A stretch of 58,450 nucleotides of DNA, from assembly GCA_000310025.1 (NCBI GenBank), contig FN648573.1, positions 91,958 through 150,407 of the forward strand, given 5' to 3'. Below, in pieces: positions 35,015 through 43,678 of the stretch. Numbering within the stretch: position 1 is the first letter of the stretch; every line of letters starts with the position of its first letter. This DNA is from Ectocarpus siliculosus. Its lineage: Eukaryota; Sar; Phaeophyceae; Ectocarpales; Ectocarpaceae. Under the pieces are notes generated by a model. It made no database searches and was not told where the DNA came from. It saw nothing but the letters and a program-made list of their open reading frames with translations. Both the position numbers and the translations under genes were made by a program.

Positions 35015-36900
35015 TGTTGCTTGTCATCGTTGCTTGTCATCGGAGCTCACCCGCAAATTGGCGCCATGCACAGAAGCTATCTCTAACCAACCCCAGAGGG
35101 ATAATTGAAGCCTCTGTCGGCCACAACCATGTACCTAGGCCTAGACTATCGAAATACATACGTGGGGTGCACAAAACAAAACAATCAATCGTGGTTCCTC
35201 CAAACCTTCGCCCTGCTGGCTGCGATAAGACGATCTGCCTACTCGATCCAGACTTACCTTATGGGTAGAGCCCTCTCGACGTAGTAGTAAATTATGTTCT
35301 CTTCGTCTAGATAAAAACCAACAAACGCTTGCGTGGATGATGTTGATGTGTTTTGTTTCTCAGGCAGCATACCTGCTGAAATCGGGGATCTTGCATCGCT
35401 CCGGGTGCTGAGCCTCAGCGAGAATCAGATCTCAGGTGAGCTGCGGAAAATACCCATATTTCTCACTCTTTTCGCGGAAAAAAACCATATTTCTCGCGTT
35501 TCGTTGAAAATAACCACGGTTCTTTGGTGAGCGGAGAGTCCGGAGGGTGGTGGCTATGAACTACCACCGGAGGCTGGCTATTTCCTTTGGTGCAGTGTGC
35601 CGAAGAGTAATGAATGCCAAGCGGGACCGAGCGAACTCAGTCAAGCTAGGGCGGTGTGGAGATTTTGGCCCCACATTTGTCGCGTTTAGGAAACTTCAAT
35701 CCGCGGTGTCTTGAAGCATCCCTTCCGGGAAGATTGGGACTCAGTAGTCCCAGGTATCCAAACGCCTGTACGGTAAAACATCCGTGTTTTATATGCCAAT
35801 CGGCAGAGCATTACACTGCTGTGTACCGGGAGGAAATGAGGGTGATTGAGAGGCCAGAGGGCGGCCAACTCCTGAAAATATGGTGTTGGAAGAAGGAATC
35901 GGGATCATCGCTCTTGAGGTTGTGCTGCCCATCACACGAACGCACTCTCCTTGCTATTGATTTTGGTTGCTACAGCGATTAGTATGTCGGTTTCGACGTA
36001 ATATAATAATTTTGTTGAGGTTTTGCTGTCCATCCAGCACACGAACTCTCCACATTGATGGTGTTGCTGCTGCAGCGGTTAGCTGGGCTTTTCGGCAAAA
36101 CAAACCGGAACGAACAAACGCATGCAAAATCGCTCGCACTCCCCACCGTCCACCAAGATGCAGCATGAAGGACTAGTAGACGCGCACCGCAGGGGATAGG
36201 ATAAACCATGGAGTATTGAGAATCTGCATAAGAGAAGAGCTCATTATGCACTTGTGCTAGATGGCGAGAATCTGCTGAAGATATCGTCCACCTGTGCTCC
36301 TAGTGAGAATCTGCACAATCTCCTCATGGTTTTCTTTCATCCTTTCGGCCGGCTGTGCAGGCGCCATTCCCGCCGAGATTGGGCGGCTTAGCTCCCTCCA
36401 GATGCTCCGGCTTTCCCGCAACAAGCTTACAGGTGACAAAATTGGGTCGGCAGCCGGTTCTCGGGGATGGTGACGTTGATTAGAAGCGGGCCTGTACACC
36501 TCAACATGAATCTAACTGGTACTCGCACCTGGGTTTTACGCATCCCCTCTTGCTACTCGTCGTTCACGTGGGAGTTGGAAACTGTCTCTCTCTACAACGT
36601 GCATTTCTTACCACCCACTCACCGAGCCTTCTTGAGCTCTTGCTGTCATACTTCGAAGGATCATTTATCCCGTCGAACTCGTAATGAGCTGCTACACGTC
36701 TTTGTTTAGAAACTTCGAAGGAATATTTTTTCGTACTCCTCTCCTCTACTGTATGCATACATAACCTCCTACTTTGTCTTATCGCGAGCCATGCCGTGTG
36801 TTGTCGTCTTTTACCTTGCCGTACAGGCGAGATCCCCCGCGCTATCGCCGAGCTCCCATCCCTCACGGTCAAGCAGTTCGAAGAAAACCAGCTAGATTGA
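23323..36900 (+). CDS. Leucine-rich repeat protein, one LRR per exon
   Basis: Exons: 23323-23744, 24246-24382, 25493-25564, 25828-25899, 27887-27958, 29701-29772, 31081-31152, 32312-32386, 32751-32822, 33891-33962, 34799-34870, 35364-35435, 36361-36432, 36827-36900 (TGA). The spliced length is 1428 nt, 475 residues, with every phase matching. Exon 1 gives a low-complexity Ala/Gly/Thr/Glu region ending DRAVLHMLYET. Exon 2 is the LRR N-terminal cap (GGAFWRM, then TWFGIG, first LRR LSLPWNKLAG). Then come one-LRR exons of the plant type, G-x-IP-x-EIG-x-L-x-x-L-x-x-L-x-L-x-x-N-x-LTG. Ten are exactly 72 nt and one is 75 nt (exon 8). The last ends in ENQLD. There is no transmembrane or kinase part, so it is probably a soluble LRR solenoid for protein binding; role unknown. 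I chose ATG 23323; Met-23 (ATG 23389) is equally possible, and the frame is open upstream without another ATG. Intron 8 starts with GC. Confidence 0.88.
23755..23940 (-). mobile_element. SINE-like element, family B, in LRR intron 1
   Basis: A degenerate G-tract and GTAGTCATAGCCGTGCTTGC, CGTAGTCGTTGCCATTGACC are followed by GGACCGAGCGATATGCCGGG and AGCGCGGAGCGCCGTGAGGT. The same order is found in reverse complement at 29212-29373. It begins about 10 bases after the intron's donor at 23745. Confidence 0.6.
26100..26550. repeat. Degenerate tandem repeat in LRR intron 4
   Basis: Three to four diverged units of about 120-160 bp carry GCCGTAGATGGTG, then CAGTYCYACCG, then a GACTTACCGCAGA-type block. 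The clearest starts are near 26195, 26316 and 26474. Confidence 0.6.
27069..27183 (+). pseudogene. Relic LRR exon 1 in intron 4
   Basis: After GACAG the sequence GTGCCATCCATAG resembles the start of intact LRR exons (compare GCGCCATTCCCGCC at 36361). In another frame it ends LELCRIYVDRNHIT, a convincing LRR tail. A stop, a frame change, extra bases and the lost donor show decay. An additional weak PPELSAL-like piece lies at about 26975. Confidence 0.5.
27350..27480 (-). mobile_element. SINE-like element, family B, in LRR intron 4
   Basis: G run, then GCACTCATGCCCTAGTCGTT, AGACCATTGACCTCGCATCC, CAGGACGGAGCGATGTGCCG and CCAGGCTATCACATCAC. This matches the 29.2-kb and 23.8-kb elements in order and spacing. 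Confidence 0.7.
27647..27724 (+). pseudogene. Possible relic LRR exon 2 in intron 4
   Basis: The segment starts AG/GGAATGCC (compare the intact exon at 33891, AG/GGAATGTTCCC) and ends CACCC/GTGCGT (compare ACCG/GTGCGT of exons 24382 and 27958). It is 78 nt. One frame keeps a leucine-rich spacing (LALASWMMELSIDLSP). The IPxEIG signature is lost, so it reads as a decayed exon rather than a used one. Confidence 0.35.
27975..28360. repeat. 191-bp tandem duplication
   Basis: The block starting GCGTTGATGTTGTTTTCGTG occurs at 27975 and again at 28166, with essentially no differences through ATTCGTGCGGGTCCCGAT. The lack of divergence means a recent duplication. The unit is rich in CCGCGGT-type inverted motifs; related sequence, reversed, occurs at 48100-48180. 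Confidence 0.9.
28518..28696. mobile_element. MITE with CAGTAGAGGTCCC ends and TA flanks
   Basis: 179 bp. The left end TACAGTAGAGGTCCCTG and the right end CAGGGACCCCTACTGTA are inverted, with TA on both sides. It shares its outer 15 bases with the 1026-bp element at 12746 but has ACCGGCACTA-type subterminal motifs instead of AAGGCCGG. It lies in LRR intron 5. Confidence 0.82.
29212..29373 (+). mobile_element. SINE-like element, family B, with poly(C) tail
   Basis: The plus strand shows GGCCGAATACCTCACGGCGC, TCCGTCCCGGCTTTGTAGGG, ATGCGAGGTCAATGGTCTAA, GGCATGCACG, then AGTACA and about 19 C. It is the best-preserved example of the family and defines orientation. It shares only its last 50 bases with the LINE. 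It lies in LRR intron 5. Confidence 0.75.
29826..29975. repeat. TTG/TGC microsatellite
   Basis: Imperfect TGCTGC/GTTGTT run directly after LRR exon 6. Similar runs follow exon 3 (25610-25700), exon 7 (31175-31270) and exon 11 (34880-35035), and (AAC)n/(AGC)n runs lie at 33110-33152 and 34065-34155. Confidence 0.85.
30668..30702 (+). repeat. Short telomere-like interstitial tract
   Basis: Two TTAGGG units lead into AGGGATAGGGATAGGGATA. It is too short to be a telomere and is probably a simple repeat. Confidence 0.5.
30734..30878. mobile_element. Possible short MITE, TA-flanked
   Basis: Left TACAGTAGATACGC and right GGGACCCCCACTGTA are partly inverted, and the right half holds two ACCGGCTTATT motifs. 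It resembles the CAGTAGAGGTCCC family, but the left end is poorly matched. Confidence 0.5.
32560..32735 (+). mobile_element. LINE 3'-end fragment in LRR intron 8
   Basis: The plus strand matches the LINE 3' coding end and UTR: GATAGGATAGATTGGCTGGG, GTAGGAAGGAACGATTGGTC, GGAACAATGCACCGTCCTCT, GACGCGTGGTCAATG. It stops about 15-20 bases before the acceptor of exon 9 (32751), so exon 9's polypyrimidine region is partly built from or abuts the insertion. Confidence 0.75.
34368..34621. repeat. Minisatellite in LRR intron 10
   Basis: Alternating units of 25 bases (TACTGAAATGTCCTTG followed by TTTTGATAG) and 15 bases (TACGTGTTTTGATAG) repeat about ten times with few changes. Confidence 0.9.
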
Positions 36901-39290
36901 TTAAGCCTGGGCTTCATGGCAAACAAACACAAACCAGCGCTCGGTCGGTCGAGTAAAATAGCATCGTCCGCGGTAGGTGGAGGAGGGGACCGACCGACCT
37001 CCCCGGATATAACATATTGTTTGCTTGGAAGGACCTACTTCGCAGAGGCAACCCTTGGTCGCTCCCTTTTCGATCCATGTACAGACGAACCAATTCGTTC
37101 GATTGTTGTTGTGAAATTATAACTTGAGCTGGCTGCCAATTTGTTGTGGCCATCACGCGTACAGATAGCACCCGCATATGAAGCATCCATCCTCCTCTAG
37201 TTTTGTCCCATGTTCAGGTTCAGAGGCCCTCTTGTGGCCTACAAACAACCGCTACATATGTGCGTTTCAGGTGTAGGCAAAGTTTAGGGATTTGTTTTCT
37301 TGTTGGTTTTGATAGCATGTTGAGCACGACGTCAATTAGACATGCGAATGTGACAGTGTGATGCAAGCTTATCAATTATACAAACAGTTATTGGGTTTGG
37401 GGTGTTGCTTGTTTTTGTTTTGGTTATTTTTTGTTTTTCAGGTTTGGGGACGCAAGATTATTAGTGCGGGCACCTTGTGTAATTAGAATATTCGAGACGA
37501 CCGTACTGGCAGCGCTATGTGGCCACTCATCGACCAGCCGGGGCGACAACCGGCAGGCGGGTCGGCCACAATATGAGCTTCTGCTTCAGAAGTTCCATCG
37601 GGGTGCATTTCCACGAGAAGCTTCCGAAGATATACAAGCCTGGGACTCTCGGGGTATCTGCCACTTTTTTCTCGGTGGCCTCGAGGCCCAGCCAGATGAC
37701 ATATATATGCAGCACCCAAAAAATACAGCACGCCTCATCAGTGAAAACTTCAGCATAACAACCGGCATCTCTATGAGTAAAGGTCCCCGCCCCAGCGGAA
37801 ATGAGTTTCATTATCTCTGTATACATGACCCCCCGCTCCGTCCTCTCGAGGACGCGTGGTCAATAGTCTAAAGGCATGCAAAGCACAACTGTACGCCCCC
37901 GCCCCACCACCCGGGGGGACTCGGAATTTCGATTTGTAGGCCTGTGGCGCATGTGATTTCAATGTTTTTGGCGCATACTTGCACACGGTCGGGTCAAAAC
38001 TCGAAAAAGGCACCTGCAAAGGGTGCCTCTGGGGTTGGAACCTTTACTTTCTGTGTGACTGCAGACTGGAGTGCCTTGCCGACAACATTCATTCATTCAT
38101 TCCGACATGAACAGAACCGAAACACACACAAACACACCTCTACATTACTCGCGTTCAATTTTCCCGTTGTAAGTCCATTGGTCAGGCGACTATGTAGTCC
38201 GTCGATCGATGTGATTGGAAGAAGCGCACTTTTCTCTTGTGTAAACTCTGTTACAGTAGGAGAACATGGCCTGTCTGTGTCCGCATCAATTGGACATGCT
38301 TTGCGGAGGTTTGAACGTACTGACTGAGTAGAGACTGGGACGGTTTCTTAACGCGAAGAGATCAAAAACAACGACAACACGAATTAATATCCATCAAGGG
38401 CTTGAAGCAAACAGAGAAATTACACAAAAGCTTCGGCCGTGTAGTGGGATTAGGTCCAGTCGAACTTTAACTTTCTTTGTTGTTCCAAGACGTTAATAAA
38501 TTGTTGGTGCTGTTCGGAGCACATCTATCTGGGCAGCTTAGGATCTGTCTGACATGGACGCCCGCCCAAGCATGTCGGCTTGGGCAGGATTCGGTCATGA
38601 TGCACTAGATCCACATCATCATGGAACGGCACGAACGTTCATGTTGTTTTTATTCTTGTCAGCACCTGTCCTGCTTTCGCTCCATCAAGCTCCTAGCTTT
38701 ACGCGGCAACGGCGACAAAGTAGTTTTAACGATTGGTCGACTCTGTCACGAGCTCTCCATCATCCAAACCAACCACGAATCAAACGAGGGTGCTACACAC
38801 TACTACCAGAAACCTGTAAATTGAATCCGTTCACGCAAATCATTCAAGTCTCTTTTGGTGGAAACACGCCACACCTCTAGTGCGCTTTATGAAGCACACC
38901 AACAGCAGATTTGATCACCCCACAAAGTCGAGCAAAACCATTTTTGTTGACCGCAAAACATGCCGATTTTTTTTACTCCGGAGTATGTATTATTGCCATT
39001 TAACCTGTAACCCCCCCCCACCCCTGCCCCCCCCCCCCCACAGCTACCGGCACCCTGCGCCTCTTGGTTCTGCAAGTGCTGCTAGCGCCCACGAGTAGCA
39101 GCAGCTTTGGACGTGACTCGATAACCCTCTCAGAAGGAGGTGCTGTTGGTGTATGACCTATGTACCGCACAAAAACCAGGGGGGGGGGTCAACAAGCGCA
39201 CGGCTTTCCCTTCCCCTCATGCGACTGACTGCTGTCTCACGCACACCCCGTTTTTCCACCATCACCACCCGTTTTTGCACGTCGTCGTCG
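36901..39290. other. No gene recognised downstream of the LRR gene
   Basis: Both strands are open at 37430-37830 with protein-like readings but no family motif. C-tracts occur at 39008-39040. Confidence 0.4.
37825..37908 (+). mobile_element. Short family-A element tail
   Basis: CCGTCCTCTCGAGGACGCGT, GGTCAATAGTCTAAAGGCAT, GCAAAGCACAACTGTACGCC, then a C-rich end. This is the LINE/SINE family-A 3' end, lying downstream of the LRR gene. Confidence 0.7.
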
Positions 39291-39459
39291 TCTGCTGCAG
39301 GAATTTGTCTCCGCCAGCATTGACGGAAAAAAAAAAAAACACTCGGGAGATTTCCATGGCCAATTGATTCCAACTTCGCCAGAGGGATTTGTTCCGACAT
39401 CGTTTCCAGGGTCACCCATTGTCACGTCAATTCTAACAAAACTGCTGCTGCTCTTGCTC

Positions 39460-40383
39460 ACCTGGGGGACTCCAACAACAAAGCCCAACATCCGAAGCAA
39501 CAAACCCATCCGTAGGGCAGATTGCGGGAGGCACGTTGAATACACCTACTACATGGCGTCTTTTGTGTGCCAAGACGCCATCACCTCGGTCGGCAACAAC
39601 ATCAACATCAACGCCGTTGGTTTCTTTCCTTTGATAACTTGCGGTGAACCAATCAGCACGACAACCTTGCATGCTGTACTCAACCTCTCCGTCAAACAAG
39701 GACATGAACGATTCTTTTTTACTCTCCCAGCCTCCGTCACACGCGTTGCACTTGCCCCTTACACTTCCCCCAGGCACCGAGCTCGATTTTCCGGCCGCGC
39801 ACACGCGGCGCGTGAGCTGTCAAGTATTGGATAGCGGTCAAGCACATCTCCCAAAGACAGACAGACAGACAGCAGATGCCGTCATAATCCGGTGGCGGCG
39901 ACCTTCCTCCCGAACAGTCGCACGAACCAGTAAGTTTATCCTCGCGTGTCACGAGGCTAACGAGGCTAACCGCATTCATGTCATTGCAACCAAAGACCTT
40001 ACCGCATCCCACTGCTGTCACCCTCCCCCCCAGCTTCCTCTAACTAGTAATCCCCAGGGAACACACCCAACCCAACCCCCCTCCCCCCCCCCCCCCCCTA
40101 CTAAGTACTTTCCGAAAATACCACAACTACCGGATGTGTCCTTGTCTCGCAACTGCTGTGAATGAAAACAAGATCAGTCACCCCCATGCGGAACCGTCGA
40201 TTCTTCAGAAGGCAACACCAACCTAAGAAACAAAAAAGAACTTGCTGAAATGAAATGAAAGCATCACCTGGAAGGGTGCCTTCCTTGCTTGCTGTATTTT
40301 CCACCCCTGTTTCTCGACTACCTCCGCCAAGAAGCCCAATTCTGCCAAAGCAAAAGCAATGCTCTTCCTCAACCCTTGCTCCG
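39460..40383 (-). CDS. Weak candidate: unknown minus-strand gene
   Basis: Three segments look like exons. At 40383-40268 the frame between a GTGTAG acceptor and a CAG/GTGATG donor reads EQGLRKSIAFALAELGFLAE and onward without a stop. At about 39945-39865 the frame contains CDCSGG and DYDGICCLSVC, resembling the CSNG...ICCLE part of the Cys-rich domain at 1.1 kb. At about 39820-39460 a long open frame ends at a good donor (CCCCCAG/GTGAGC). The phases do not form one verified chain, and the plus strand has competing signals (exon-like 39778-39932 between CCCCCAG and A/GTAAGT). I cannot name a product. Confidence 0.22.
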
Positions 40384-41439
40384 CTACACCCACCACCGGC
40401 CGAATGAATGATGAACGAACGAACTCACCTCGAAAAATCAAACCAACCCGCGAGGCCCTCCATCCCAAGCACGCGTCGAAGGATCCATGCCTTCTCCCGC
40501 GCTCGCCCGGCATGGAACAAACAAACACCAAAACACCGTAAAGTACACGATCTCGATGACGAGCATGCTCCAAGAGTTTGGAGAAAATTGTCATCGAAGC
40601 GCCCTCTCCTCTCCTCACCCACCCACCCGCACGAACAAACGAACTAGCCCCCCAAAAATCTAAAAACGCCGGAATGTGCTGTTCCTACGGTACCCACAGC
40701 TGCACCTTGGAGGAGGGGGGAGGGGACACAACACCACCTTCCCCGGGCCAGATTCGACACAGTCACCCTGCCTTCATCCCATCCCACCATCGATGAATGG
40801 TTCAACCGAACTTAAAAGGCGGCACGCGGCCAGAGCCCCCTTTACGCCGTGCTTTCTTCCTTCACCAACCCTTCTTTTGCATCCAACCGCCAACCAAACC
40901 CTCTTCGTGCGGCTAGCAGCTACAGGAAAGACACCCCAGCAGAGTCTACAACCGGCGTCGTCTCTCTCTGTCCTCATGCCCTCTACCCACCCAGCACGTG
41001 TCTGTCGGATCAAGCCACAACACCGAAAACGGCAAAGGACAAGGGACAAGGAGAGAGACAAGCCTTCGTGCTTTTGCTCACGAAGCGCCTGCCTATGCAA
41101 ATGGTGAAATGAGCCGAGAGAACCACAAACCAAAGAGTAGGAAATTCACAGTTTCTATTCGAGTTGCCGCAGGAAACAAGACAAGGGGAGGGGGCGGGGG
41201 CGGACGCGGCCTTGTCTTGACCCAACCTTCAGCCTGCCCTATGGTGTCGTCGTGGTCGCCATCATGGAGGAAGGGCTTCTTAGAGGGAGGGGAAGGCCTC
41301 GTCGTCCTTGAGGTTCAGCGGCGCGCTCGTGCCTGCATGTTGCGTTGAGGAAGAGAAAATAAAAAATCGGTGGCGGATGGGACAACAGGGAGACAGACTT
41401 AGGATCAGCCAGTCATGGACGCAAAGGATGCCATGTCTG

Positions 41440-41590
41440 CCCAACCCAGCCTGGCCTTCCCCGGCCAAGGGCTGCGAAGGAAACCTGAAAGCTAGTCGAG
41501 AGGCGGCAGTCACGTCGCCACTTTGCGGCGTGTGACCAGTTCAATTACGGTGACTCCAGGTGTCGCACAAGTCACTGCCGTATGCATATC
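41440..41590. repeat. Partial copy of the 5.8-kb foldback element
   Basis: GGCCAAGGGCTGCGAAGGAA, AGCTAGTCGAGAGGCGGCAG, TCACGTCGCCACTTTGCGGC and GTGTGACCAGTTCAATTACG match 5865-5950 with changes. It is followed by a G run that begins the LINE copy 2 tail. Confidence 0.7.
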
Positions 41591-41640
41591 TCTCCTTGCA
41601 GGTACATACATAAAGAGTATGCAGTGGGGGGGGGGGGGGG

Positions 41641-41740
41641 NNNNNNNNNNNNNNNNNNNNNNNNNNNNNNNNNNNNNNNNNNNNNNNNNNNNNNNNNNNN
41701 NNNNNNNNNNNNNNNNNNNNNNNNNNNNNNNNNNNNNNNN
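41641..41740. other. Assembly gap (100 N)
   Basis: Exactly 100 N between a G run and the LINE 3' end. The homologous bases in copy 1 (CGTACTCTTATGCTTTGCAT and a few more) suggest the true gap is about 30 bases plus an unknown G-run length, so poly(G) probably blocked sequencing. Confidence 0.9.
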
Positions 41741-42943
41741 AGCGGTTAGACCATTGACCACGCGTCCTCGAGAGGACGGAGCATTGTTCCCACAGGACCG
41801 ATCACCGATGGTCAATCGTTCCTTCCTACTTTGCCAAAGGTGGCTCAAAAATGTCTTTCCTAGTCTGTCTATCCTACCGATGTCACTTCCCGCTTTTTCA
41901 AACCACTTTCTACTCCCCAGTACCGCTACCGTCCTGTCCTCTCTATTCCATGCCTCAAACATCTCCCTGTACGTCCCTTGTATTCTTCCCAGCTCAGTCA
42001 TGTACACTTCCCTTCGTACCACGGACATTCCGCGACTACATGAACACTGTCTTCGCATTCGAAGCCGCAATCGCATTTGAACTTGTCGTCTTCGTCGTCT
42101 ACCGTCCTATGTCTTCGTCGACGTTCGCGAAGGCCTATGTCCCCGGTCCTGAATATGACCTTAAGCTTTGTCCCTGCATCCATTGGTCCATGTAGGTAAT
42201 CCTTGAACCCTATTCCTTCTTTCAACATTCCGTACACTTCTAGACCCTCCTTATCCTTGGTTTCTTTCCTTAGATTCTGTTCTTCTCTCTCGGCACAAGC
42301 AACAGATATCTTCTTCTTGAACCCCTGTAGACCCTCCGTTTCCAGCGTTTCATCTTCGTCGATGTCCAATCCCTTCCATACGTCCTCTACAACCTTGACC
42401 CATTCCGTGGGTTGTCTACCCCTCTTTTTGTTTGCCCGCTTCGCCTCCCATACTATTCTCGGCAACCTCTCCTCTCCCATCCCGCACATGCGGTACTGCC
42501 ATGTCAGCTTCCTTACGTCTCTTCCCGACCGTAGGGATTGGATCCCCAATTCTGCCCTGACTGCTGCATTACTTGTGCGCTTGGAGCATCCTAGGATGAT
42601 TTTCGCTGCTTTCATCTGCGCCGCCTCGAGTTCTTTCACTACCTTCTTATTTCCTTCCCATACTTCTCCGGCGTACTCCAGCGGCGGTACGATTACGCTC
42701 TTCAAAACCGTCAGTTTGATGCGTGTATCAAGGTGCCGGTTTGCGAGTATTGGGTGCAGCTTCCCTGCTCGTGCTTTGCCCTTTTCCGCTACCTTGGACA
42801 TGTGTGCATTCCACGAGCAATCTTTTGCGATCTCTACTCCGAGGTATGTGTACTGGTCCACTACTGCAATCTCCTCGATCCCCCACTTCCATCTATGTTC
42901 TACTGGTTCCTCCCTACCCTCGTTGCATACCATGACGGCACTC
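41741..42943 (-). mobile_element. 5'-truncated LINE, copy 2
   Basis: Nearly identical to copy 1 but extends about 40 codons further 5', including DQYTYLGVEIAKDCSWNAHM, the classic post-RT segment of LINE ORF2. Relative to copy 1 a 7-bp deletion near 42012 shifts the frame just after the zinc-knuckle-like CPWYE, so this copy ends early. The truncated 5' end again meets a C-tract (G run 42944-42955). Confidence 0.87.
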
Positions 42944-42955
42944 GGGGGGGGGGGG

Positions 42956-43678
42956 CTGTAAAGTGTAAGTGCCCAAAGAATTGACCGGCAATAGAAATGG
43001 TTATGGCCCTTTGAGGGTCTAAATTAAGAGGGAGCTCGACTCTCACTGGACTGACTATTTCTTGTTGCAAGAACATGTGTACTGGCGAAATACCTCCGCA
43101 ATCAATACATTTGCTTTTTGGTCTTTGTAAATTTTCAGTCTTGGGGACGCAGTAAATATATACGTACCGGACAACCGCACGATTCGCACGTACAGAATGA
43201 CGTGGTGATTCAGTCTGTGCCGGAACAGAGCCGCCCACTGTACCCACTGTACACGAAACTCAATCGCTCTCGCTTCTTGCAGATATTCGTAACTGCTGCA
43301 CACAGCAGATTTGTAATATACTTCAGTACAGTATTTTCCTTGGTTCACTGGGCTATTCGAGTCAAAAACACCCCAGCTGGTTTTGTGAGCTGCGTACAAG
43401 TACTGAGCTGGGAAACATCATCGCAGCTGTGGCTTTTGGTCCTCTCGCATCACCTCCATCGGTTGGTGGCACTACTGTGCACTCATCTCATCTCATCTCT
43501 AATGACCCCACTCAACATAATCACTTGTACACATGATAAGTCGAACCTTCGAGGACGGACCTGGCTATTTGCTAAAAAAAGTGTCGTCGTTAAGCCGAGC
43601 AAGTGTCCCTAAGGTTCATACCCCTAGTTATGTTGTACATTCTGCGAGGCACCATGCCTGTGAAGAAAAAAGCTGTCC
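42956..43678. other. Intergenic; nothing recognised
   Basis: The frame 43118-43612 (+) is open but has no family motif. The region holds the 3' flank of the SERBP1-like gene; no clear poly(A) signal. Confidence 0.4.

Noticed and set aside
34252-35040. 262-codon minus-strand Asn-rich frame
   Set aside because: It reads through a (TTG)n microsatellite and a minisatellite in an LRR intron, antisense to exon 11.
43118-43612. 164-codon plus-strand frame between LINE copy 2 and the SERBP1-like gene
   Set aside because: No motif, no ATG in good context and no conserved composition; likely chance.
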